From: Paraburkholderia flava
GTDB taxonomy: Bacteria > Pseudomonadota > Gammaproteobacteria > Burkholderiales > Burkholderiaceae
DNA: 64,000 bases
Assembly: GCF_004359985.1 (NCBI RefSeq)
Contig: NZ_SMRO01000003.1
Location: 301,523 to 365,522, forward strand
Direction: 5' to 3'
The notes beneath the pieces are model-generated. The model made no database searches, was not told where the DNA came from, and saw nothing but the letters and a program-made list of their open reading frames with translations. Each line of letters opens with the position of its first letter. Position 1 is the stretch's first letter. Below are positions 29,782 to 38,103 of the stretch, piece after piece. The position numbers and the translations under genes are program-made.

Positions 29782-29823
29782 GACGACCCTTGAGAGCCTG
29801 TTTCAATATCGTGAAGGTAATAG

Positions 29824-29836
29824 TTTCGCGAAATTT
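29824..29836. repeat. TTTCGCGAAATTT direct repeat, copy 2
   Basis: Identical to the copy at 29769-29781; spacing of 55 bases, about five helical turns, would place both sites on one face of the DNA. Confidence 0.55.
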
Positions 29837-30185
29837 CTTTCGTCATGAAAGAGAGGTAATTGTTGCCAGTCAATCCTTATCTCATCAATGCGTAAAAGAT
29901 GTCGTCCTCACCCAGATAACGCGTGAAACTCGCTTTACCCGAGGCGGCAGATTATATTGGCGGTTGCTGCATGGCGGCGAATCGCGTAACGGCAGGGTTG
30001 GCCTGCCGCTTCCCTTTTCCTTCATCCACGTCAATATCATGTCAACGTCACCCGCATCGTGGGAGCCTTACTGTCACCGACCGGAGGCGGAGTTCCATCT
30101 GTCCAGCTTCGCCGGGAGGGTGCTCGGCCCGCAGGCGGGGGTGATATTTTTTGATGGCATCGGCGCCTCCCGGTTGAAAACGGCA

Positions 30186-31178
30186 ATGCCTGATGCAAAG
30201 GGCCGAGCAGTCGACCTGGTGGTTGCCGTATCCCGCCCTCCCTTCATGCCCGCCGATCGGCCCAGCTCGGCTAACACACAAAGCATTGATCAGCTGGCAA
30301 GGAGCCGGGCAGGTGGAGCGCCGCCAGGCGGCCCCGGGTTGAGTCAAACTTTCTCGAAAGCGCGTGATTTCATTGAAAGACACAAAACGGGGTTTGATAC
30401 CGCTGCCGTCGCTGGCGATACGATCGGCGTAGTGACAGGCGCCATTTGTGTTGTGGCGCTGATTGCGGGCGGCATCGCGGTCCTCCCTGTGCTAGGGGCG
30501 ATAGCCGGTGCTGCGTCGCTCGTGTTACTTGCGGAGGACGGCAGCATGCTTCATTACGAGCTCAAGGGAGACGAGGTCCGAAAGAAGCAACTCGAGAGTT
30601 CGTGGCACTACAAGCTAGCTGAAACTGTGGGCCCGATCCTTGTACTACCGGACCTGGTCGCCAGCGGTCCCCGGACGTTCGCCTCACTGCCCAAAGCCGC
30701 GCGTGAAGTCGGCGATCTTTCGCAAGAAGCAGCACAGGCAGCTAACCGATTGAGCGCACAACGGACCGCCATGGAGGCACTCAGCAAAGCCTCGCAGGAC
30801 AACCCCAACAGGGTGCAGGTTCTGGGGCAAGTCCAGCAGATGCAGGAACAGGCGAGCGGATTTGCGAAGAACGTTCGCGAAGCACAGGAGAAACTGATGG
30901 CTGCCCGCCGCGAACTGCTCATGTTGCGAACAATCGAAGCGCCCGGCTACATCGCCACGATATACGGCACCGGCGTGTATGGTATCGATCCGCCAGAGGC
31001 AATTAGGCACGGCGTAGACTGGATGCAGCAGCACCTAGGAAGCAACTCGCGACAGGATCCCGAGCATCCCGCCCACCTTCTCGCGCCGAACCGGCCATTG
31101 ACTCCCCTTCCGGGCGCGCCCGCGCCGATCGTGCAGCTTCGCGTTGGCGTCAGCCATAATCCCGGAGCCGCGCATTGA
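30186..31178 (+). CDS. Possible T6SS-associated membrane-acting effector
   Basis: About 330 residues from ATG 30186; an in-frame ATG at 30039 is an alternative, and neither has a strong ribosome-binding site. No family was recognised. Visible features: a Pro/Gly-rich N-terminal part, two adjacent hydrophobic helices (around residues 75-125, TIGVVTGAICVVALIAGG then VLPVLGAIAGAASLVLLA), a long Ala/Gln/Glu-rich predicted coiled coil (around 170-255), and a Pro-rich C-terminus. It diverges from vgrG and is followed by a four-helix membrane protein and tssF. Two hydrophobic helices plus coiled coil, next to a membrane protein in a VgrG island, suggests a pore-forming effector with its immunity protein; that is inference only. 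Confidence 0.55.
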   Translation: MPDAKGRAVDLVVAVSRPPFMPADRPSSANTQSIDQLARSRAGGAPPGGPGLSQTFSKARDFIERHKTGFDTAAVAGDTIGVVTGAICVVALIAGGIAVLPVLGAIAGAASLVLLAEDGSMLHYELKGDEVRKKQLESSWHYKLAETVGPILVLPDLVASGPRTFASLPKAAREVGDLSQEAAQAANRLSAQRTAMEALSKASQDNPNRVQVLGQVQQMQEQASGFAKNVREAQEKLMAARRELLMLRTIEAPGYIATIYGTGVYGIDPPEAIRHGVDWMQQHLGSNSRQDPEHPAHLLAPNRPLTPLPGAPAPIVQLRVGVSHNPGAAH

Positions 31179-31282
31179 CGGACTTCGAACATACGATCGA
31201 CAATCTGCGCGAATAGTCAGGAGCCGGGCGTGATGACACCTGGGGCGAAGGCACGAATGAAAAGCGTCGATTAAGGCAACAC

Positions 31283-31789
31283 GTGAGAGTTGAATCCATG
31301 GCAGAGCTAACAACCACCGAACGACCAGGCAATCGTCCACCCGGGGCACCAAAGCAGGCGGCGATAGCTGGAGGGGCGTTCTTTCTTGGGGTGGGCTTCA
31401 CCTTCGTCGAAATCCTTTTCGCCACTGCCTCGCTAACGGGAACGAGTCAACCTTCGTTGATTTTGCCAGGCTGGATCGCACTCTCTGTCATCATTCTGAC
31501 TGTTTCGATCGGCCTCGGTAAGGGCAAACTCTGGGCCGTGCAGTGGTTTCGCCGGCTGTCCTACGGCGCGATGGCGTGCTATCTGCCCATACTCGCGCTT
31601 GCCTTTTACCTGGATGCGGGACCCACGCCGATCGACGATGGGCAAGCCTTTATGATGTTTGTCTTCGCGATCGTCAAGCTGCCCTCCTTCATCATCATCT
31701 ACCGCGCACTCAAACAGGTTCGCTGGCTCGATCCAGCCTCGTTACCGCACGAATGGGAACCGCCGTGGATCAACCGAACACCACGCTGA
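31283..31789 (+). CDS. Four-helix membrane protein, possible immunity protein
   Basis: A 168-residue protein with four clear membrane helices (around residues 27-50, 62-85, 95-117 and 127-147) and short loops. GTG 31283 has TAAGG six bases upstream; ATG 31298 is the alternative. No family was recognised. It lies 104 bases after the effector candidate and 12 bases before tssF, so it is probably co-transcribed with both. Small polytopic inner-membrane proteins commonly protect against pore-forming effectors, which is the basis for the suggestion. Confidence 0.6.
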   Translation: MRVESMAELTTTERPGNRPPGAPKQAAIAGGAFFLGVGFTFVEILFATASLTGTSQPSLILPGWIALSVIILTVSIGLGKGKLWAVQWFRRLSYGAMACYLPILALAFYLDAGPTPIDDGQAFMMFVFAIVKLPSFIIIYRALKQVRWLDPASLPHEWEPPWINRTPR

Positions 31790-31801
31790 TCACAGGCGTA
31801 G

Positions 31802-33631
31802 ATGGACAATCTTCTTCCCTATTACGAGCGCGAGCTCGCGTTTCTTCGTGATTCATTGGGCCAGTTTGCGCCCCGTCATCCGAAGATTGCTGCGCGTCTC
31901 TCAATGTCAGGCGGCCAGACGGATGATCCGAATGTCGAGCGGCTGCTGCAGTCATCTGCGCTGCTTGGAGCGCGTATCAGTGAAAAGCTCGACGACGACT
32001 ACCCTGAGTTCGCCGAAGCACTTCTCGAAACCATCTACCCTGAATATCTGCGCGCTTTCCCGTCATGTACGGTGGCAGAGTTCGACATCGGCAACGCGTT
32101 CAGCCAGCTGACGCAAGCGGTGGAGATCGCGCGCGGAACGGAACTGGAGAGTCGTGTCGGTGCCTGCCGGTTCCGCACCGCCTACGATGTTGTTCTCGCG
32201 CCGATCTCCATCACCGACGTGCGATTTGCTAAGGCCACGACGATACCATCTACGGCCCCACTGCCCGCAAACGTTACAGGCATCCTGTCGATCACATTTG
32301 CGTCTCTTACCGACGGCGACGCGTTCAGGTCAGTGGTGCCACCGACGCTGCGTGTTCATGTCGACAGCAACCCTCCATCAACGGCCGCGCTCACCGATGC
32401 GTTACTGATGCGCACGCCCGTGGCCTTTGTCGATGTTGAGCGCAGCGGCCGATGGAAAGCACTTTCGCGTGTTCCCATCGGAGCAGTCGGATTCGATGAT
32501 CGGGACACGCTCCTTGACAAGCTCGTGGGCGCTCCCTCTGCCTTTCGGTTCATGGCAGAGTACTTTGCTTTCCCGGCCAAGTTCGATTTTCTCGATATCG
32601 ACTTCGGGCGTTTGGCGCGCGCGGCCGGTCCATGCCGGCAGATCACACTTCATCTTCCCGTGGTCGATCTGCCGATGGAAAGCTCCGCATACCGCGCGCT
32701 CGAAGAACTGGTGACGGGTAATCTACGGCTCTTCTGTACGCCAGTGGTTAACCTGTTCGGTCTGGATGCAACGCCAATCACCATCAAAGATGGTCCTGGT
32801 GCCTATCCAGTGACGCCGCAGGCACTGAAGATGCCGGGAATCGAAGTCCATTCAGTGGAGTCGGTGCGGATGACCCGAGAAACGACGCCGAACAGGGAAG
32901 GCAAGGTTCCGATCCCTCCGTATCATGGGCTGAAGCATGGGCATTCACCATTCGAGCCTGGTTTCTATTGGGTTGCGCATCGCGAACAGCCATTCGGCGC
33001 TACACCGAGCCATAAGACGATCCTTACCTTGATCGACATTGTCGGGAACACGATTCGACCAAATACCAATCAGCTCGTGGTTGAAGTGACTTGTACCAAT
33101 GGCAATTATCCTCAAACTCTTCCCGCTGGAAGCGCCGATGGTGACTTGCTGAACGAGAACGAAAACCTTGCCGGACGCATTTCGATGCTGCGGAGCCCGT
33201 CGCCCAGCCGTCACCGGATACGCGACCGTGGCGATCTCTGGAATCTGATTTCAGCGCTGAGCCCCCATGCGATCCTGCTGCAGCCGGCCGGTCTCCCGGC
33301 ACTAAAAAAACTGCTGCGTCAACATGTCCCGGAAGCATCGCGAGCAACGCCTCAGATTGAGGCCATCACCAACCTCGATCACAAGCGCGTGATGCAATGG
33401 ATGTCCATCCCTCCGATGCCATCGTTTGTACGCGGCATCGAGATAGCGCTGACGATCGATGAATCGGCTTTTAACGCTTGCAGCCTGCATACGTTTGCTA
33501 GTGTCATGGACCGTTTCTACGCTCCCTATGCTCCGGCGAGTGGATACATTCAGCTGACTGTTCGCGGAAGGGATTCAGACAAGGAATTGTGGCGCTGTCC
33601 GGCCCGCCTCGGGACGACACAGGTTGTCTGA
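31802..33631 (+). CDS. tssF: T6SS baseplate protein TssF
   Basis: A 609-residue TssF (VasA/ImpG). Signatures include LLPYYERELAFLRDSLGQFA at the N-terminus, FAPRHPKIAARLSM, DPNVERLLQSSALL and LLETIYPEYLRAFPS; later EPGFYWVAHREQP. TssF forms the baseplate wedge with TssE and TssG. Its usual neighbours are absent here: no TssE, TssG, TssK, sheath or Hcp gene is in the window. It is either an orphan copy carried with the VgrG island or the remains of a larger cluster. It appears intact. Confidence 0.92.
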   Translation: MDNLLPYYERELAFLRDSLGQFAPRHPKIAARLSMSGGQTDDPNVERLLQSSALLGARISEKLDDDYPEFAEALLETIYPEYLRAFPSCTVAEFDIGNAFSQLTQAVEIARGTELESRVGACRFRTAYDVVLAPISITDVRFAKATTIPSTAPLPANVTGILSITFASLTDGDAFRSVVPPTLRVHVDSNPPSTAALTDALLMRTPVAFVDVERSGRWKALSRVPIGAVGFDDRDTLLDKLVGAPSAFRFMAEYFAFPAKFDFLDIDFGRLARAAGPCRQITLHLPVVDLPMESSAYRALEELVTGNLRLFCTPVVNLFGLDATPITIKDGPGAYPVTPQALKMPGIEVHSVESVRMTRETTPNREGKVPIPPYHGLKHGHSPFEPGFYWVAHREQPFGATPSHKTILTLIDIVGNTIRPNTNQLVVEVTCTNGNYPQTLPAGSADGDLLNENENLAGRISMLRSPSPSRHRIRDRGDLWNLISALSPHAILLQPAGLPALKKLLRQHVPEASRATPQIEAITNLDHKRVMQWMSIPPMPSFVRGIEIALTIDESAFNACSLHTFASVMDRFYAPYAPASGYIQLTVRGRDSDKELWRCPARLGTTQVV

Positions 33632-33796
33632 AAGAGGATTGCTTGCGATCACGGGAGTTGCACTAAACCGCTGACGCGGGTGGTTGGCAGGTCGATGTCT
33701 ACATTATGGCCGGCACCACCGGCATTCCTTCTGCGTGCGACGATGCAGTCAGCACCGGCTTGTGGCGTTCCACTGTTCATACCGGGACGCGCGTTT

Positions 33797-35083
33797 CTAA
33801 CTCTTACCCCGCGCGAATTTCCAATCACGCGTGTCACAATACAATTTCCGATCATTCTGCGTGGCCAACTCATCCGGCGGCGACGCGTTCTTGAGTCTCT
33901 CCTGATAGTCCGCATCCAGATCCTCTGTCCGGTAGCCATGCTGAAGCATCGCCGCCACCAGCACCGGACTTTCAAATTGCACTACGGTCTTCAGTTCTTC
34001 CACAGCGTCTAACTTTGCATCTGGCGCGAAGGGGATCCGACTGCTTTCGGCAAGCCACTCCTCTGCACCCTTTGCCGCGAGTTCCGGCGGAGCATAGTCC
34101 GCCCATTCGGCGAGGCTACGCCACATATTCCTGACCGAGTCAGCCGTTTGTACCTTGACACCGGCTTCCACGAGCCACCGGACCGACCCCGCCGCCGCAC
34201 CCGCGGCTGCGCTGGCATACGCATCATCGCCGGCCACGTCGACGTGCAGCGCGCGGGGATTGACGCCCTGTTTGACCAGCGTGTCCATCAGTTTGGTCGA
34301 ACCGCCCATGGTGGCACCCAGAAACGCGTGATCGCGGTCTTCCGGTCCCCACAGCGGAGCAAACAACGCAGTGACGGCCGGACTGTTCCTGAACCCCACG
34401 AATCGGGCCAATGAATTTGAGGATTGGTACAGCACACCATCCTTGCAAATCATAGGAACGTAGTATTTGTCGATCTGTGAGTAGGTTTCACGGGTGACGC
34501 CTTTCAGCGTCACCGCGAGTATGCGGGGAGCGTTCGCAAGGATCGCCCGATGCATCCACGGGTCACGACAGCTTTCGCCACAGTCGGCGTAAGCGGGCGA
34601 AAAACTTGTTGCATCGTCATTCGCGATGGCTCGCTTCATGACGTCCTCGTCGGCCGCTATGCGGGCCTCGTGCTGGGTGCCGCGCACCTGTCGGGCCGCA
34701 CTCCGACGCGCATCGAGTTCGAAGGCACCTATTCCGAGCAGTACGAGAAGCGCAAACGGGACCTGCAAGGCAAACGCGATCGACCCGCGACCAGCGTGCC
34801 ACGGTTGCTGGATCACAGCGTAGAGCGCTAGCAGAACGACACCTCCTGCGGCGGCAGGCGCCGCGAACATGAACACAGTGGCTAGTTGGTTAATCGCAGC
34901 AAAGCCGCTGCCGCCGAAAAATATTGCTATCCCACCAGCGGCAGCCGAGCCCCAGAGACCAATCCCCGACAAAAACAACAATGTCGCGGCGACTGGGTTG
35001 CGGTAGCGTGAGACCGTCGGTTGCGTCGTCTCCGTTGGCGATGATGCATCAGTGTCGACCGGGTTTTTATCGTCCTGTTGCAT
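33797..35083 (-). CDS. Membrane protein with ankyrin-like repeats, unknown function
   Basis: A 428-residue protein. After ~25 polar residues come three hydrophobic segments (about residues 30-115), then a soluble part of ~310 residues. Within it, ATMGGSTKLMDTLVKQGVN and AAAGAAAGSVRWLVEAGVKV look like ankyrin-repeat helices, and VLVAAMLQHGYRTEDLD is another. ATG 35083 begins the protein; upstream in-frame codons are not convincing. No partner is clear. It lies between tssF and the island boundary on the opposite strand. Ankyrin-like membrane proteins are frequent in T6SS islands, sometimes as immunity proteins, but nothing here proves that. Confidence 0.65.
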   Translation of the reverse strand: MQQDDKNPVDTDASSPTETTQPTVSRYRNPVAATLLFLSGIGLWGSAAAGGIAIFFGGSGFAAINQLATVFMFAAPAAAGGVVLLALYAVIQQPWHAGRGSIAFALQVPFALLVLLGIGAFELDARRSAARQVRGTQHEARIAADEDVMKRAIANDDATSFSPAYADCGESCRDPWMHRAILANAPRILAVTLKGVTRETYSQIDKYYVPMICKDGVLYQSSNSLARFVGFRNSPAVTALFAPLWGPEDRDHAFLGATMGGSTKLMDTLVKQGVNPRALHVDVAGDDAYASAAAGAAAGSVRWLVEAGVKVQTADSVRNMWRSLAEWADYAPPELAAKGAEEWLAESSRIPFAPDAKLDAVEELKTVVQFESPVLVAAMLQHGYRTEDLDADYQERLKNASPPDELATQNDRKLYCDTRDWKFARGKS

Positions 35084-35279
35084 TCTTCTATCTCTCGGAT
35101 GTTTTGTTCTGTCTGAAAGAATAACCCGGCGCTTTCCTTTCGACATAGCGGCGGGAAACACCCGTGGCTCGCCTGTGTAGACAATAGAGCAATCGGTTGA
35201 CACATCAGAGTTTTTCGGAACAACGACAAAAATTGTTTGGAAGTACGACTCGGGTGAAATAACGATGGATAGATAGTAT

Positions 35280-36035
35280 TTGCGGGCCTCAGCTATTGCT
35301 GCGCACTTGGGCTGCGTTAGAGCGTTGCTGCGTCTCGAAGCGGCCTACCCGCTTCAAGACGCAGCAACGTGCCCGCGTGTGAAGGAGATCTTCCGTCAGC
35401 GCAATTTCTGGGGCATCGCGTTGCCGCGTTTCTTCGCCGATCCGGTGTGGGGGACGCTCGTGTTCTGGATGCCGCTCTACCTTCATCAGGCGCGCGGTTT
35501 CGACCTGAAGACGATCGCGATGACGGCATGGTTGCCGTTCCTCGCCGCCGACGTCGGCAGCATGATGGGCGGCACGATCTCGCTCTATCTGAACAAGCGC
35601 TTCAACGTGTCGATCATCAACGGCAAGCGGGCCGCCTTTACGCTCGGTGCGCTGCTGATGACGGCGATGGCCGGAGTCGGCTACGTGAAGGATCCGTACA
35701 CGGCGGTCGCGCTGCTATGTCTCGGCGGCTTCGCGCATCAGACATTGTCGATCGCGGTTATCTCGATGTCCGCCGATCTGTTCCCTCGCCGCGAAGTGGC
35801 GACCGTGACGGGTCTCGCGGCGCTGCTGGCCGGCATCGGCAATCTCGGGTTCACGCTGCTGATCGGCGCGCTGGTCGCGACGGTCGGCTATACACCGTTC
35901 TTTGTCGCGCTTGGTTTCACCGATCTGATCGGCGTCGCGCTGCTGTGGACGCTGGTGGGTCCCGCGTTGATGCCGAGTGCCGACGTTGGGCATCGATTGA
36001 CTCTGGCAAACGGTGCGGACGAACCAACGGCGTAA
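35280..36035 (+). pseudogene. 5'-truncated MFS transporter (ACS-family C-terminal half)
   Basis: From about 35373 the frame encodes the second half of an anion:cation-symporter-type MFS protein: RQRNFWGIALPRFFADPVWG, then SLYLNKRF and SADLFPRREVATVTGLAALL. Six membrane helices are visible, against twelve in a complete transporter. The preceding ~30 codons come from the hairpin region and have no family similarity. The N-terminal half is nowhere in the window. The gene was cut by the event that brought in the T6SS island, so it marks the right edge. It is unlikely to work as a transporter. Confidence 0.8.
35324..35368. repeat. Long hairpin at the island's right boundary
   Basis: Arms 35324-35343 and 35349-35368 pair at 19 of 20 positions (single C/A mismatch) with a five-base loop CCTAC. 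An outer pair GCGGGC (35282-35287) with GCCCGC (35371-35376) may extend it. Similarity of the following transporter to its family begins directly after the hairpin. No T-run follows. Confidence 0.7.
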
Positions 36036-36194
36036 GACTTTTCTCCGTTCTGTCCAAAACGGGCTGGGCAAATTCCGGGAGCGAATGTCAGTCGACGGCT
36101 CGCCGCATCAGGGGAGCCGTGCGTTTTCTTGCGGATGAGCTTGGGAGAGAGATGCAACGCGGACCGCAATCCGCGTCAACAGACAGACCACGCG

Positions 36195-36338
36195 TTACTT
36201 TTTCTTGGCCGGCTCGCTGGATGCGGGAGTCTTCAACAACGTCGCCGTCCGCGAGATGCCTCCCACAGGAGGCGTCGGCTTCTTGGATTGCTTCGGCTTC
36301 TTCGCCTCTTTGTTGCTGCGCAGTTGACCCTTCGCCAT
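36195..36338 (-). CDS. Small Lys-rich conserved protein
   Basis: A 47-residue protein starting MAKGQLRSNKEAKKPKQ and ending AKKK; about a third of residues are Lys or Arg. Similar tiny proteins with the same N-terminus are common in Burkholderiaceae, with no known function. ATG 36338 has TGGAGA eight bases upstream, which decides the start over the longer frame to 36389. It stands alone. Nucleic-acid binding is possible from composition only. Confidence 0.7.
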   Translation of the reverse strand: MAKGQLRSNKEAKKPKQSKKPTPPVGGISRTATLLKTPASSEPAKKK

Positions 36339-36651
36339 CGTATTTCTCCAGTTTTTGCAGGCCGCAACCGCGACCGCCTCGCGGGTCATTTTCGGTGTAT
36401 TCGTGGGGGCTGTCGCGATCTATTTGTTGATGGGGCGAAGAGCCGTCGCTCGTCGCTTCGTCTTGCATTCCGATTCCGCGTGCTGGGCATTCGCGCCCGC
36501 TTCTCTTTTTTTGCCAATTTTCGATAACGCCCCTCCTTTTCGGCCCCCTACCATCGCCCAAACCCCGCCCGCTTCGCTAACCGCTAGCCGATAACCAGCC
36601 AAAGCCCGCGGCCCAACCGGCAAAGGTAACCAGCCCAAAAGGGAGCCCCCG
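36339..36651. other. Region upstream of the ethanolamine permease
   Basis: No gene or clear promoter recognised. The last part carries the permease ribosome-binding site AAAGGGAG just before the ATG at 36652. Short C-rich runs are present but no repeat stands out. Confidence 0.4.
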
Positions 36652-38055
36652 ATGACCCAGGAATCCAAAACCCACCACATCGGCAAAGTAACCCATCACG
36701 AACTAAAACAGACCCTGGGCACCTGGCAACTCTGGGGCATAGCAGTAGGCCTGGTCATCTCGGGCGAATACTTCGGCTGGAGCTACGGCTGGGCCACAGC
36801 AGGCACATTAGGCTTCGTCGTCACAGCGGTCTTCATCGCCGCGATGTACACGACGTTCATCTTCAGCTTCACCGAACTCACAACCTCGATCCCGCACGCA
36901 GGCGGCCCGTTCGCCTACGCACGCCACGCATTCGGCCCGACGGGCGGCTTTCTAGCAGGCGCAGCAACGCTAGTCGAATTCGTCTTCGCCCCACCCGCAA
37001 TTGCACTCGCGATCGGCGCATACCTGCACGTGCAATTCCCGGGTTTGGAACCGAAGCACGCAGCAATGGGCGCATACCTCGTATTCATGGCCCTCAACAT
37101 CGTCGGCGTGCAGGTAGCCGCAGCCTTCGAACTCTGCGTGACGCTACTCGCGATCTTCGAGCTGCTGGTGTTCATGGGCGTCGTGTCCCCAGGCTTCCAG
37201 TGGGCGCACTTCACAAAAGGCGGCTGGTCCGGCTCCGACCAGTTCAGTCTCGGCTCCTTCCACGGCATGTTCGCGGCGATCCCCTTCGCGATCTGGTTCT
37301 TCCTCGCGATCGAAGGCGTCGCGATGGCCGCCGAAGAAGCGAAAAACCCGAAGCGCTCGATTCCCATCGCCTACGTGACGGGCATCCTCACGCTCGTCGC
37401 GCTCGCGATCGGCGTGATGGTGTTCGCGGGCGGCGCGGGCGACTGGACCAAGCTCGCGAACATCAACGATCCGCTGCCGCAAGCGATGAAATACATCGTC
37501 GGCGAAAACAGCGGCTGGATGCACATGCTGGTGTGGCTCGGGCTGTTCGGGCTGGTCGCGTCGTTTCACGGGATCATCCTCGGCTACTCGCGGCAGATTT
37601 TCGCGCTGGCGCGCGCGGGCTATCTGCCCGAATGGCTCGCGAAGGTGCACCCGCGCTTCAAGACGCCGCATCGCGCGATTCTCGCGGGCGGCGTGATCGG
37701 CATCGCGGCGATCTACAGCGACGAGTTGATCCAGTTCGGCGGCCAGACGCTGACGGCGAATATCGTGACGATGTCGGTATTTGGCGCTATCTTGATGTAC
37801 GTGATCAGCATGCTCGCGCTGTTCAAGCTGCGCCGCTCCGAGCCGCAGATGGAGCGTCCGTTCCGCGCGCCGCTGTTCCCGATTTTTCCGGCGTTCGCGC
37901 TGGTCGCGGCGCTGATCTCGATGGCGGCGATGATCTACTTCAATCTGCTGGTGGCCGGTGTGTTCGCGATCTTCCTCGCGCTCGGCTATGTCTATTTCCT
38001 GCTGACGCGCCATCAGCGCGAGAGCGCACCGGCGGACATGCTGCTCGAAGAATGA
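36652..38055 (+). CDS. eat: Ethanolamine permease
   Basis: A 467-residue amino acid-polyamine-organocation (APC) permease with about twelve membrane segments. GTWQLWGIAVGLVISGEYFG at residues ~22-41 is characteristic of the ethanolamine permease subfamily, as are TELTTSIPHAGGPFAYARHA and VEFVFAPPAIALAIGAYL. It brings ethanolamine across the inner membrane. It lies 48 bases before eutB with the same direction, so the three genes eat-eutB-eutC form an operon. The first ~500 bases use A/C-ending codons much more than the rest of the gene, an odd internal shift in codon use. Confidence 0.92.
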   Translation: MTQESKTHHIGKVTHHELKQTLGTWQLWGIAVGLVISGEYFGWSYGWATAGTLGFVVTAVFIAAMYTTFIFSFTELTTSIPHAGGPFAYARHAFGPTGGFLAGAATLVEFVFAPPAIALAIGAYLHVQFPGLEPKHAAMGAYLVFMALNIVGVQVAAAFELCVTLLAIFELLVFMGVVSPGFQWAHFTKGGWSGSDQFSLGSFHGMFAAIPFAIWFFLAIEGVAMAAEEAKNPKRSIPIAYVTGILTLVALAIGVMVFAGGAGDWTKLANINDPLPQAMKYIVGENSGWMHMLVWLGLFGLVASFHGIILGYSRQIFALARAGYLPEWLAKVHPRFKTPHRAILAGGVIGIAAIYSDELIQFGGQTLTANIVTMSVFGAILMYVISMLALFKLRRSEPQMERPFRAPLFPIFPAFALVAALISMAAMIYFNLLVAGVFAIFLALGYVYFLLTRHQRESAPADMLLEE

Positions 38056-38103
38056 CGCTGGCGGGTCACGTTCTGACGACCCGCAGCGATGGAGGGACGC
38101 ACA

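Larger units (their letters stand above)
29689..30185. other. Divergent intergenic region between vgrG and the effector candidate
   Basis: AT-rich upstream region. It holds two perfect copies of TTTCGCGAAATTT (29769-29781 and 29824-29836), 55 bases apart, and a weak promoter on the minus strand (TTGAAA-N17-TCAAAT). The plus-strand frame of the next gene is open through part of this region, but with no similarity or clear start, so I left it out of the gene. Confidence 0.45.

Noticed and set aside
33632..33796. tssG remnant after tssF
   Set aside because: I translated both strands; no TssG-like residues were seen.
35282..35376. Integron attC site
   Set aside because: The outer GTT/AAC ends are suggestive, but there are no R/L box spacers or extrahelical bases typical of attC, and no cassette or integrase gene.
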